Source: Ottowia oryzae
GTDB taxonomy: Bacteria > Pseudomonadota > Gammaproteobacteria > Burkholderiales > Burkholderiaceae_C
Assembly: GCF_003008535.1 (NCBI RefSeq)
Contig: NZ_CP027666.1
Coordinates: 3,771,501-3,835,500 of the forward strand
Direction of reading: 5' to 3'
DNA: 64,000 nucleotides
A program made the translations under genes and the position numbers. Positions 42,085 to 50,612 of this stretch are shown in pieces (position 1 is the first letter of the stretch; every line of letters begins with the position of its first letter). The notes under the pieces were generated by a model. That model made no database searches, was not told the origin of the DNA, and saw nothing but the letters and a program-made list of their open reading frames with translations.

Positions 42085-43246
42085 GGAACGTCTGCGCAAT
42101 GCGCTTTGAGATGTGCTGACGCGGAGCCGCCAAGCCAACTCGTTTTCTCAGCTTCGACAGCGCGCGGGGCGATGCCGTTTTCGACCCAGTTCCTGGGCGT
42201 TCGGCTGTTTGCAGACGCACTCATGCCTGCGCTCCCATCAACGTTCGCCGCATCATCCACAGGTTGGACAGAGCGAACAGCGTATGCAACTGCGCGGTGT
42301 TCTTGGCCAGCCCGCGGTAACGCACCTTCACGTGCCCGAACTGGCGCTTGATCACCCGGAACGGGTGCTCGACCTTGGCCCGGATGCTGGCCTTCAGGCG
42401 TTCGAGTTGGTCGGTCAGATCGTCGACGAGCTTGGTCTTGTCCAGTTCGCGGCGTTTGCCTGGACGCATGGCGATGTTCCAGCGCACGCCGGCTTTGGCA
42501 TCAGGGCGCTTGTCCGCTCCTTGGTAGCCTGCGTCACCCCAGGCCTCGGTTTCTTCTCCATGCAGCAGCGTGTTGGCCTCGACCACATCGTTCACGCTGC
42601 CAGCCGTTGCGCGCACCGTGTGCACCAGGCCCGATTCGGCATCCACACCGATGTGGGCCTTCATGCCAAAGTACCACTGGTTGCCTTTCTTGCTCTGCTT
42701 CATCTGCGGGTCGCGCTCGCCCGAGGCGTTCTTGGTCGAGCTGGGCGCGGCGATCAACGTGGCGTCCACCACCGTGCCGGCGCGCAGCATCAGGCCTTTG
42801 GCTCCCAGCAGCTCGTTGACCAGCGCCAGGATCTGGGCGCTGAGCTTGTGTTCCTCCAACAGCCGGCGGAATCGAAGGATCGTGGTCTCGTCGGGCACCG
42901 GTGTGTCCCAGTTCAAGCCTGCGAACTCGCGGAACAAAGGCACGTCGTGCAGCGACTCTTCCATCGCCGGATCGCTCAGCGTGAACCACTGTTGCATGAA
43001 ATGGATGCGCAGCATCGTCTCCACGGCAAACGGTGGACGACCGCGCTTGCCTTCAGGCGCATAGGGCGTGATCAGGGTAACCAAGGCCGCCCACGGCACC
43101 ACACGTTCCATTTCTGCGAGGAACTCGCGCTTGCGTGTGCGCTTGGTCGTCAGGTTCAGGCCCAGGTCCGCTTGCTTCATGGCGTCAATTGTCTTCGCGC
43201 TCCCGCGCCGATCAGCACATCGAGGCTCGATTTACGCAGACCTTCC
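42085..43246 (-). mobile_element. IS5-family insertion sequence
   Basis: A 1,162-base element with near-perfect terminal inverted repeats, GGAACGTCTGCGCAA at the left end and the reverse complement of GGAAGGTCTGCGTAA at the right. It is flanked by the 4-base target duplication CTAG (42081-42084 and 43247-43250), typical of the IS5 group. One complete transposase gene. The right CTAG also supplies the TAG stop codon of kptA. Confidence 0.93.
42221..43180 (-). CDS. IS5-family transposase
   Basis: A 319-residue DDE transposase of the IS5 group. The N-terminus has KRTRKREFLAEMERVVPWAA and FAVETMLRIHFMQQWFTLSD. Catalytic Asp residues lie in VVDATLIAAPSSTKN and WGDAGYQGADKR; the catalytic Glu lies in VEHPFRVIKRQFGHVKVRYR, the Y-R-E-K region of the family. 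The gene is intact and fills most of the element, so the copy may be active. Confidence 0.95.
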   Translation of the reverse strand: MKQADLGLNLTTKRTRKREFLAEMERVVPWAALVTLITPYAPEGKRGRPPFAVETMLRIHFMQQWFTLSDPAMEESLHDVPLFREFAGLNWDTPVPDETTILRFRRLLEEHKLSAQILALVNELLGAKGLMLRAGTVVDATLIAAPSSTKNASGERDPQMKQSKKGNQWYFGMKAHIGVDAESGLVHTVRATAGSVNDVVEANTLLHGEETEAWGDAGYQGADKRPDAKAGVRWNIAMRPGKRRELDKTKLVDDLTDQLERLKASIRAKVEHPFRVIKRQFGHVKVRYRGLAKNTAQLHTLFALSNLWMMRRTLMGAQA

Positions 43247-43801
43247 CTAGGCTTGAGGCATTGGCGAAAAATACGAAGCCGGGACTTTCTCGGTAAGCCA
43301 TACGCCGTTTTCCGCTTGAAAGAAGACAAAGCCGTCTTGGTGCATTCTCAGTGCCTCTACTTTCAGCACGACTGGTTTGCCGTAGCGCTGGCCAACTGCA
43401 AAGGCTGTTGGAATGTCCCCCGCCAAATGCGTATGATGGCGCTGCCCTGGCAGCAGTCCTTCGGCGAGAATTGAACCCAGGAATCGCGTGGCGGTACCGT
43501 GGTACAGAAATTCCGGCGGCGTTTTGGGCTGGTGGCGGATATCTACCGCATCGGTCGAATGCCCTTGCAAGGCGCGAATGAGACGCCCGTCTTCAGAAAT
43601 TGCGAAGCGCTTCTTTTCACTGCCGTCGATCACGGCACGAATCAGCTCCACGTCAAGATCGTGACCCGCTTTCCTGGCGGCCAGAATCAATTCGCTCAGA
43701 TCAGCCCAGCCTTCGCTGCTCAGCGTCAAGCCAATTTCGCCTGGGTTGTGGCGCAGCACATAGCTGAGGAATTTGCTGGTTTCAGTAAGTTGTTTTTTCA
43801 T
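43247..43801 (-). CDS. kptA: RNA 2'-phosphotransferase (Tpt1/KptA)
   Basis: A 184-residue homologue of yeast Tpt1, which uses NAD to remove an internal 2'-phosphate from RNA. Typical stretches are LSYVLRHNPGEIGLTLSSEG, FLYHGTATRFLGSILAEGLL, RHHTHLAGD and GKPVVLKVEALRMHQDGFVF, holding the conserved Arg-His-Arg-Arg set. The protein is full length. Its TAG stop coincides with the target duplication of the IS element, so insertion left the reading frame untouched. Its partner RNA in bacteria is unknown. Confidence 0.93.
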   Translation of the reverse strand: MKKQLTETSKFLSYVLRHNPGEIGLTLSSEGWADLSELILAARKAGHDLDVELIRAVIDGSEKKRFAISEDGRLIRALQGHSTDAVDIRHQPKTPPEFLYHGTATRFLGSILAEGLLPGQRHHTHLAGDIPTAFAVGQRYGKPVVLKVEALRMHQDGFVFFQAENGVWLTEKVPASYFSPMPQA

Positions 43802-43915
43802 TGCATTGCCTTTAGTACACCTATTCGACGGACGGGGTGGCTTGATCCGCGTGAGATCGCCGCCTTGACGCCCGAAACGATATCAATATACCCAAGAAAG
43901 ATGTAGATCCATTCT

Positions 43916-44158
43916 ATGCGACGCATGGATTTGGCCGATATTCAGTGTTGGCTGTACGCCAACGCGGGCGACACGCTAAGGATTGATGACCAGCGGCTTG
44001 ATCTCAAGGTTTACCACACGCGGGCGCCGCACCTGAGTGACGCGGCCGACCTGTCTGGCTCAGTCAGCACGCTGGACAGGTACACGGCCGATGTGGCGAG
44101 TAGCGGGCGCAGCGACAACTACCAGCGAGCGATAGGCGAGGCGCACAAGCATTCGTAG
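43916..44158 (+). CDS. Small hypothetical protein or gene remnant
   Basis: An 80-residue frame (MRRMDLADIQCWLYANAGDT; then LKVYHTRAPHLSDAADLSGS; end IGEAHKHS). No family recognised. It lies divergently upstream of kptA in a region of lower GC. The charged, non-repetitive composition suggests coding or once-coding sequence, perhaps the end of a displaced toxin module. No clear ribosome site. Confidence 0.4.
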   Translation: MRRMDLADIQCWLYANAGDTLRIDDQRLDLKVYHTRAPHLSDAADLSGSVSTLDRYTADVASSGRSDNYQRAIGEAHKHS

Positions 44159-44290
44159 AGATGGGCAGACTTGGGCGAGAGGAGACGGTGTTTAATCGAC
44201 TTTAAAATAATCGTTTATAGTCAAGGCCAAATGATGCCGAAAGAGAGTTATCTCGAAATTACGCCATCGGATTAATAACAGAAAAATAAA

Positions 44291-44515
44291 ATGAATGATT
44301 TTAATTGCATTGATTTTGCAAAAGATTATCTTTCCTCGCAGGGAGTAGAATATCTTCCTCCTGGACACATTGGGCAACGCGAACCCCAACGTGTTGAGGT
44401 TGTATTTCAAGCACCGGACACACTCGATCCTGATGTTGCGGCAGTTGATCCGCCAGACATAAGGGTCTGGGTCAGCCTGAACAACGGGAGTGCAGAATTA
44501 ATTCCGCAGATGTAA
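44291..44515 (+). CDS. Small hypothetical protein, candidate orphan immunity protein
   Basis: A 74-residue acidic protein (MNDFNCIDFAKDYLSSQGVE; VEVVFQAPDTLDPDVAAVDP; WVSLNNGSAELIPQM) in the most AT-rich part of the window. No family can be named with certainty. Small acidic proteins left downstream of polymorphic-toxin genes are often orphan immunity genes; that reading is inference. It begins 132 bases after the previous frame. Confidence 0.5.
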   Translation: MNDFNCIDFAKDYLSSQGVEYLPPGHIGQREPQRVEVVFQAPDTLDPDVAAVDPPDIRVWVSLNNGSAELIPQM

Positions 44516-44860
44516 GTGATCAGGCGACCAAAATAAATACCCATTCGAAAAAACTGGGATTGGGCTCAAATTATTACCCATCGGTACATCTGAATTGAAT
44601 CCGCCCATGCACTGCATGGGTGAGAAAAATCGGAGGATGCACAAGGCACGGTGAACGGCCAACACCGCATGCACCCCGGCGCGGCCAACGGAAGCCGCGC
44701 ACGCTCAGTGCGCCCTCTCCATCGCGCCAAAGGCAAGCCCAACACACGGCGGATACGCCCGGTGCGGCCAAGGCCACGCTTGGCGTGTGCGCACGCGCAC
44801 GTGTCTGACACGCTGCGTAACGCAGTCTGGCCGCCAGGCAGCACCCACTATATTGAATGC

Positions 44861-44915
44861 CAAATAAGGCTCTGGCGCCCGCGCAGCAAGCGCCGGCAGC
44901 TATCAATTTTGAACC
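44861..44915. repeat. Dispersed palindromic repeat, copy 10
   Basis: CAAATAAGGCTCTGGCGCCCGC...AAGCGCCGGCAGCTATCAATTTT, inverted orientation relative to copy 2. Duplicated with the porin unit. Confidence 0.72.
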
Positions 44916-45237
44916 AACTACCGACCGCCCTGCCCGCTGGCTACGTGGCGCTGTCGCCGCTGCGCGTGGTCGGCCGCGCGTTGGAAGGGCCTTTGCCGCC
45001 GGCCCGGGTTGACGCGGCTGCCGCTTTGGGTGGGCGCATCGCCATCTCTGTAAGCAGAAAGTGAGCATTTGGGCGATTTAGTTCAGTGGCCAAGGCAAAC
45101 GCGCACCGTGCGCCCCAAAAACTGACCGCAGATTTGTCGTAATTTCGGCAAATAAGTCACGAGCGGGTTGGAGTTGTCAGCAGAGTTTGGTTCAATCGAC
45201 TGGGTGCTTACCGCCGCCTGCTGGCGAGTAACTTTTG

Positions 45238-45283
45238 GCTTACACATCAATCACTTAAAACACATTTCAGAGGAATCTTCGCC
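45238..45283 (+). promoter_or_regulatory. Porin 1 leader with ribosome site
   Basis: The sequence from TTGGCTTACACATC to the ATG is identical in both porin copies and includes AGAGGAA as ribosome site. Its conservation while upstream DNA has drifted suggests selection on the 5' leader or recent conversion. Confidence 0.6.
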
Positions 45284-46282
45284 ATGAAAAAGACCCTTGT
45301 TTCCCTCGCCGTTCTGGCCGCCGCCAGCGGCAGCGCCATGGCCCAGTCTTCGGTGACTTTGTACGGCACGGCCGATGCGGGCGTTGGCAAGTTCCAGGGC
45401 GGCAAGGTGGGTATGCAAACCAACTCGTTTGTGAATACCAGCGACAGTTTCATCGGTTTCCGTGGCACGGAAGATATGGGCGGCGGGCTGAAGGCGGGCT
45501 TTCAGTTTGAAAGCAGCATCAATCTGCGCGATGGCAGCACCGATCAGGCGTCTGGCAATTTGACCAAGACCATGTACCAACGCGCTGCCAACGTCTGGCT
45601 CGGGGGCAACTGGGGTACGGTGCGCCTGGGCCGCGCTTATACGCCGAGTCGCAACGCATTGGCAGCATGGGACTTGCTTGGTTATGGACGAAATTCAGCT
45701 TTAGTCAACGCATATGGCGCCCCCGGCAACGTTGAGGAGCGCAACAACAGCCAAATCAGCTACAAAACGCCTGATCTCGGCGGCTTTGCTGCGGAATTGG
45801 GTTATGTGCTTAAGCCCGACAACGGCGGCAATGCCAAAGTGGACCTAGGGCTGACCTATGTGAATGGGCCACTGCGTGCCGGCATTTCATACAACAAGCA
45901 AAAGAACTCCAAAGCAAATTATGCTGTCGGCGCTCAATACTCGTTTGGAATGTTTGCGCTTGCCGCTGGCTATCACAGCATGGCGGGGGGTACATACTAC
46001 GATGATTCAACCCACCTCCCAATCCAAGGCTCAGTTGGTACAGCACGTGGATTCACGTTGGGTGGCAAAGTGAATTTTGGCGCCGCCAGTTTTCTCGTCA
46101 ACGTAGCTCGCGACACGAAATCAGAGTATGAAGTTAATGGAGTTCACTTCAAAGGGAAGAAACGCACAGACGGGGTAGTCGAAGGTCGATATGCCTTCTC
46201 AAAACGCACGTTTGTCTATGCAAACTACGTTCGCTACGATGGCGGCAATAACTACGGCATCGGAATGCGTCACGATTTCTGA
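45284..46282 (+). CDS. Outer-membrane porin, Gram-negative type (copy 1)
   Basis: A 332-residue trimeric-porin family protein. A signal peptide MKKTLVSLAVLAAASGSAMA is followed by SSVTLYGTADAGVGKFQGGK. It has a PEFGG-like loop region (TWGTVRLGR-type motif NWGTVRLGRAYTPSRNALA), a periodic beta-strand pattern and a C-terminal Phe (GIGMRHDF) for BAM recognition. It passes small hydrophilic solutes across the outer membrane; selectivity is unknown. Its downstream neighbour is a close paralogue in the same direction; the two differ mainly in the loops around residues 85-105 and 225-250. Confidence 0.95.
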   Translation: MKKTLVSLAVLAAASGSAMAQSSVTLYGTADAGVGKFQGGKVGMQTNSFVNTSDSFIGFRGTEDMGGGLKAGFQFESSINLRDGSTDQASGNLTKTMYQRAANVWLGGNWGTVRLGRAYTPSRNALAAWDLLGYGRNSALVNAYGAPGNVEERNNSQISYKTPDLGGFAAELGYVLKPDNGGNAKVDLGLTYVNGPLRAGISYNKQKNSKANYAVGAQYSFGMFALAAGYHSMAGGTYYDDSTHLPIQGSVGTARGFTLGGKVNFGAASFLVNVARDTKSEYEVNGVHFKGKKRTDGVVEGRYAFSKRTFVYANYVRYDGGNNYGIGMRHDF

Positions 46283-46790
46283 TGCTCACTGCGGCCTTGC
46301 CCGCGTGACTAGCCGCGGCTAACTCGGCACTTGCAGCGGTGCAGGCACGCACCGCGCCGCCTGACGGCGCGGTTCGGTGCGCCACCTTCGCCACCCCAGC
46401 CGCCAAGAGCGTGCCGACGGCGGCTTGGCCGCCATCTGCGCAAAGCCATCTAGACCCCCAGCCAGCCCACCGGCACCACGTCGCACGGCCCTGCCCGTGC
46501 TGGGCCGCCAGCCCTGGCGGGTGCAAGCGGGCGGCGGCCATCAGGCGGTGCCGCTCTTGGCTGAATGGATGCGCACGGCGCGCTGACCCGCCCACGCTGC
46601 ACGCACCGGGCGTGGCCAACAGAGGGCGCGCACGCTCAGTGCGCCCGCCATCGCGCCAACGGCAAGCCCGACACCCGGCGGATACACCCGGTGCGGCCAT
46701 GGCCACGCTTGACGTGTGGGCTCGCGCACGCCCCTGGCGCACAGCGCGCGCGCAGTCTGGCCGCCAGGCAGCACCCCGTAGATTGAATGC

Positions 46791-46843
46791 CAAACAGGGC
46801 GCTGGCGCACGTGCAGCAAGCGCCGGCAGCTATCATTTTTGAT
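46791..46843. repeat. Dispersed palindromic repeat, copy 11
   Basis: CAAACAGGGCGCTGGCGCAC...AAGCGCCGGCAGCTATCATTTTT. Counterpart of copy 10 in the duplicated unit. Confidence 0.75.
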
Positions 46844-46873
46844 GATTCGGCGTATTGCAACGCTGTACGCTTT

Positions 46874-46892
46874 CCCAGCTGGTAACGCTACG
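46874..46892. promoter_or_regulatory. CCCAGCTGGTAACGCTACG motif upstream of porin 2
   Basis: Matches 16 of 19 positions of the reverse complement of 52801-52819. The equivalent place in the porin 1 leader lacks it. It lies 316 bases before the gene, far for an activator site. Confidence 0.3.
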
Positions 46893-47207
46893 ACTGTTGC
46901 TGTCTGGCGTTGGCGGTCACACTCTGGCAGAGGCTTTGCCCGCGCGGCGACTGGCAGCGCAGTGGCTTTTACCAGGGGCCGGGGCGCACGGGCGATTGGC
47001 GCGGCAGGTGTCTGGCCCACGGCACGCCCACCTTTTGTGGCAATCGACGGTAGGCGCTTTGTCGTTATTTCGCCAAATAAGTCACACTTGGGTTGGTGTT
47101 GGTGGCGGAGTTTGGTTCAATCGAAGGGTCGGTTGCTGCCACGGCGTGGCGAGTAACTTTGGCTTACACATCAATCACTTAAAACACATTTCAGAGGAAT
47201 CTTCGCC

Positions 47208-48206
47208 ATGAAAAAGACCCTTGTTTCCCTCGCCGTCCTGGCCGCCGCCAGCGGCAGCGCCATGGCCCAGTCTTCGGTGACTTTGTACGGCACGGCCGAT
47301 GCGGGCGTTGGCAAGTTTCAAGGCGGCAAGGTGGGTATGATGACTAACTCGCTAGTGACCACGAGTGATAGTTTTATCGGTTTTCGTGGCACGGAAGATA
47401 TGGGCGGCGGCCTTAAGGCGGGCTTTCAGTTTGAAAGCAGCATCAATTTACGCGATGGCAGTTCGGATGTGAACTCCGCGTATTGGACCAAAACGATGTA
47501 CCAACGCGCCGCCAACGTCTGGCTTGGGGGTAACTGGGGTACGTTGCGCTTGGGCCGCGCCTATACACCAAGCCGGAATGCGCTTGCAGCGTGGGATTTG
47601 ACGGGCGGCGCCCGGAATTCGATCGTGATTAACACGTTCGGCACGCCTGGCAACGCAGAAGAGCGAAATAGCAGCCAGATCAGTTATAAGACGCCCGACT
47701 TCGGCGGTTTTGCTGCGGAATTGGGCTATGTGCTTAAGCCTGACAACGGTGGCAACGCCAAGGTCGATTTAGGTCTAACCTTTGTTAATGGTCCGCTGCG
47801 CGCCGGACTCTCATACAACAAACAAAAGAATTCGAAAGCAAACTATGCAGTCGGCGCTCAGTATCAGTTTGGAATGTTTGCGGTAGCAGCAGGTTACCAT
47901 CACACGGCAAACGCAAATTATTTTGACGATGAGACAAATCAATTGATACCTGACGCCGTCTCGCGATTGAGTGGTTTTTCAGTTGGCGCCAAGGCTAATT
48001 TCGGCGCAGCCAGCCTGCTTGTAAACGTTGCCCGCGATACAAAAGCAAACTATGACCTTCATGGCGTAAGCTACAAGGGCGAGAAACGAACGAATGGCCT
48101 GGTGGAAGGCCGTTATGCGTTCTCAAAACGAACTTTCGTTTATGCGAACTATGTGCGTTACAGCAGCGGCAATAACTACGGCATCGGCATGCGCCATGAC
48201 TTCTGA
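47208..48206 (+). CDS. Outer-membrane porin, Gram-negative type (copy 2)
   Basis: A 332-residue paralogue of the preceding porin with the same signal peptide, length and C-terminal Phe. Differences cluster in predicted surface loops (for example DVNSAYWTKT and TANANYFDDETNQLIPDAVS), so the two probably differ in permeability or in phage and antibody recognition. The ATG and leader are identical to copy 1. The following gene starts 48 bases after the stop in the same direction. Confidence 0.95.
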   Translation: MKKTLVSLAVLAAASGSAMAQSSVTLYGTADAGVGKFQGGKVGMMTNSLVTTSDSFIGFRGTEDMGGGLKAGFQFESSINLRDGSSDVNSAYWTKTMYQRAANVWLGGNWGTLRLGRAYTPSRNALAAWDLTGGARNSIVINTFGTPGNAEERNSSQISYKTPDFGGFAAELGYVLKPDNGGNAKVDLGLTFVNGPLRAGLSYNKQKNSKANYAVGAQYQFGMFAVAAGYHHTANANYFDDETNQLIPDAVSRLSGFSVGAKANFGAASLLVNVARDTKANYDLHGVSYKGEKRTNGLVEGRYAFSKRTFVYANYVRYSSGNNYGIGMRHDF

Positions 48207-48253
48207 TTATGTGGTGACTCTATCTGCGGCTACCTGACTGAGCCTGACGCTGT

Positions 48254-50530
48254 ATGGCTAGCGGAATTGGCGCTGTTGCCCCTTTTTCAGGTGGCTCGTT
48301 GGCGGGCGTCAGCGGCGCCGAGAGTCCTGGATCACTGGCGCGCCCCGACTCTCAAAAGCCGCCGACGAAACCCAGCGTCAGTGATCGACCTCTGCCCGCC
48401 GCAGACAACAAAGCGCCAACCGCCCCCCCCAACACATCAAACCCCACACAGGTCAACAGCAAGCCTCCTACTGGCCAACCGAGCGGTAACGGATCGCCCC
48501 AAGCGAACACACCGGTCGCGTCTGGCCAGAACGCGCAGGGCGGGCCAGGGGTGGGCGGACCAGGGCCAACCGGCCACGGTGAAGCAGGCGGCGGCGCTGC
48601 GGGCCACGGTGCCAACGGCGCCGGGGGCATGGGCGGGGATGCCGTCGGCGGCATGGGCGGCGGACCAGGTGGCACGGGCGCAGGCTCAGCCGGGGGCCAT
48701 GGCGGGGCGGGCGGCGGGCTGTCTTGGGGCGGCGATGGGGCGTCGCCATGGGGGTCTGGCGCGGCCACCAACACGTTCAACCCCGCAACCGGCGCCTACA
48801 ACAGCTCCAATGCAGTCAACGCGGTGCCTGGGCGGCCAGACGGCGTTCGCCCTGACGGTGTCAACAACCCGCTGCCGCGCCCCGGCGCCACACCCAACCC
48901 TTTGCCGCCCAACGGCACCACCCCCAATGCGCTGCCGCCCGCAGGCAACCCTGCGGGCCAGTTGCCGCAGGCGGGCTTGCCTAACGCTGCGGCGGGCCAG
49001 GCGGGCGCGCCCCCGGGGATGAATCAGCTGGTGGCGCCTGCCACGGCGCTGGCGGGCACGTCGGTCACGATTGGCCCGCGCGGCACGGTCAGCCAGCCGA
49101 TGTTCAGCCCCGCTGCCGCGTCAGCCCCTTCGGCAACCACCACCGCGTACAGCGCGCAGACGGCGGCAGGCTTGCCCCTGCGCAGCACGCCGCAGGCTGC
49201 GCCCGTGGCGGCGGCGCTGGGCATGGCAGACCCACGGGCCAAGGCGGCGGTGGCGGCCATGCCACCGGCCACGGCGCAGCCGCAGCAGCAGCCCAGCGGC
49301 GCGCAACCCACCACGGCGGCGCGCGCGGGGCAACTGCCTGCGCCGGCTGCGGCGGCCAATACCCAAGTGGCGGCGCAAACTGCTGCACACATTGCCGCAC
49401 AAACGGCGGCTGCGGCGCGCGGCGCCGCAGGCAGTTCGCAGGCCGTGGCGCAGGCGCAGGCCGCGCTGGCCTTGGCGCTGGGCCGCGTGGGCGCGGGGCA
49501 GATGACGGCCGGCGGCGCGGCCATTGCGCTGGCAGAGGCGCAACTGGCGCTGCGCGCCAGCCGGATGGCGCAGTTGCAGTTGCTGGCACCTGCGGGCGCG
49601 CAGGGGCAGCGTGGGGTGGCGGCTGGCCCGGGCGCTGCGGCATCGGGCGCGCGGGCGCTTGCCCAAGCCCCGGCGGCGGGCGCGCAGACAGCCGCCCAGG
49701 CCCCGCGTGCCGGCGCCATGCCGCAAAGCGCCGCCAAGGGCGAAGCGCCCACGGGGTCGCAAGTGGCGGCGGGCGCCGTGATGCCCAAGCAGTTGGCTAC
49801 CACGCTGGCGATGGCGCCCAAGCTGCGCAAGCGCGGTTCGCACGACAGGGTGGAGAAGATCGACCAGTTCACCCCCCGGGCGCCAACGCCCGAGATGGAA
49901 GACGAGGATTTCTGGGACGCCCTGGGCGACGCCGGTGACGACGATGAAGACCGCAGCGGCCCAGCCGACCAGCCCGAGGCGGACGCCGCTGCCCGCGAAG
50001 CGGCGGCCGAGCATTACCGCGCGCTGCACCTGTGGCTGAAGGCCAATGACCAGCAGGCGCTGCTGCGCGAATTGGCGCTGGGCCGCCGCGTGATGGTGCT
50101 GGCACCGCCCGACCAGACGCACCAGCGCCTGATCGGGCACGTGCTCTGGCCCGACGCAGCCGACACGTCCAAGGCGGGCACGGTCGCACCCACGGCAGGT
50201 ACGCGCGGGCGCGCATGGCCTTTGGCGGCGCGCTGGTCGGCCATGCTGCCCGCGGACGTCGGTTGGCGGCAGTGGCGTTTGCGCCAGTGGGTGGACGCGG
50301 CGGGCACGTGGCAGGTAGCGGCTTCGCAGCCAGACCGGCACACGCCGCGCCTGGTGCTGGCGGGCGCCGAGCCAGCGGGCGCTGCACCCGCGGTGGGCGA
50401 ATACATCACGGTGGCAGAGCCGCGCCGCCTGCGCCGCCTGATGGGCCAGCAGTGGACAATGATGGCGCTGCGCGTGCCGGTTCCGCTGGACGGCATGGGC
50501 ACGCAAGGCGCCGTGGCCGGCGGCCAATGA
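48254..50530 (+). CDS. Large low-complexity Ala/Gly/Pro/Gln-rich protein
   Basis: A 758-residue protein, not recognised. Residues 1-100 are Pro/Ser/Asn-rich; about 100-175 are Gly-rich (GAGGMGGDAVGGMGGGPGG); about 175-260 have Asn-Pro-Leu-Pro repeats (NPLPRPGATPNPLPPNGTTP); about 340-500 are Ala/Gln-rich and helical. The C-terminal 220 residues are ordinary: acidic MEDEDFWDALGDAGDDDEDR, then HYRALHLWLKANDQQALLRE and VLWPDAADT, ending WTMMALRVPVPLDGMG. No Sec signal. Position between porins and a two-component system in the T3SS block suggests a secreted or surface protein. The start is uncertain; no good ribosome site. Confidence 0.6.
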   Translation: MASGIGAVAPFSGGSLAGVSGAESPGSLARPDSQKPPTKPSVSDRPLPAADNKAPTAPPNTSNPTQVNSKPPTGQPSGNGSPQANTPVASGQNAQGGPGVGGPGPTGHGEAGGGAAGHGANGAGGMGGDAVGGMGGGPGGTGAGSAGGHGGAGGGLSWGGDGASPWGSGAATNTFNPATGAYNSSNAVNAVPGRPDGVRPDGVNNPLPRPGATPNPLPPNGTTPNALPPAGNPAGQLPQAGLPNAAAGQAGAPPGMNQLVAPATALAGTSVTIGPRGTVSQPMFSPAAASAPSATTTAYSAQTAAGLPLRSTPQAAPVAAALGMADPRAKAAVAAMPPATAQPQQQPSGAQPTTAARAGQLPAPAAAANTQVAAQTAAHIAAQTAAAARGAAGSSQAVAQAQAALALALGRVGAGQMTAGGAAIALAEAQLALRASRMAQLQLLAPAGAQGQRGVAAGPGAAASGARALAQAPAAGAQTAAQAPRAGAMPQSAAKGEAPTGSQVAAGAVMPKQLATTLAMAPKLRKRGSHDRVEKIDQFTPRAPTPEMEDEDFWDALGDAGDDDEDRSGPADQPEADAAAREAAAEHYRALHLWLKANDQQALLRELALGRRVMVLAPPDQTHQRLIGHVLWPDAADTSKAGTVAPTAGTRGRAWPLAARWSAMLPADVGWRQWRLRQWVDAAGTWQVAASQPDRHTPRLVLAGAEPAGAAPAVGEYITVAEPRRLRRLMGQQWTMMALRVPVPLDGMGTQGAVAGGQ

Positions 50531-50612
50531 AGGCGGCGGCTTGGCAGCAGGCGGCGCACGGCGCCCGTGCTGGCGCAGCGGCCCAGGCGCAAGGCCCCTT
50601 GGCTGTTTGTGA

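Larger units (their letters stand above)
44516..45283. other. Intergenic region before porin 1
   Basis: 768 bases with no supported gene. It holds the left part of the tandem duplication (from about 44640), a dispersed repeat (44861-44915) and the porin promoter and leader. Minus-strand frames rich in Arg/Ala/Gly are shared with the second unit only because the DNA is duplicated. Confidence 0.6.
44640..46282. repeat. Tandem duplication unit 1 (leader plus porin)
   Basis: This stretch aligns with about 46564-48206 at a period near 1,924 bases (porin starts 45284 and 47208). The shared parts are a GC-rich block, the words CAGTCTGGCCGCCAGGCAGC and TTGAATGCCAAA, a dispersed repeat, the last 50 bases before the start (identical) and the porin gene. 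Confidence 0.85.
46283..47207. other. Intergenic region between the two porin genes
   Basis: 925 bases. The first 280 are unique; from about 46564 the region repeats the leader of porin 1. It holds a dispersed repeat (46791-46843) and a GGTAAC-type motif (46874-46892). No gene is supported; the longest frames are antisense, Arg/Ala-rich and present in both duplicates. Confidence 0.6.
46564..48206. repeat. Tandem duplication unit 2 (leader plus porin)
   Basis: Second copy of the unit beginning near 44640. The coding part is more conserved than the GC-rich leader, but the final 50 bases before the ATG are identical, showing uneven divergence. Confidence 0.85.

Noticed and set aside
42113..43474. 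A 453-codon plus-strand frame opposite the IS5 transposase
   Set aside because: Runs across the IS boundary into kptA, so it cannot be an ancestral gene; the transposase on the other strand explains the region.
44566..46793. Similar Arg/Ala-rich minus-strand frames before each porin (phrases such as APGVSA and RTERAR)
   Set aside because: They resemble each other only because the DNA is duplicated; one runs antisense into porin 1. No ribosome sites or conserved starts.
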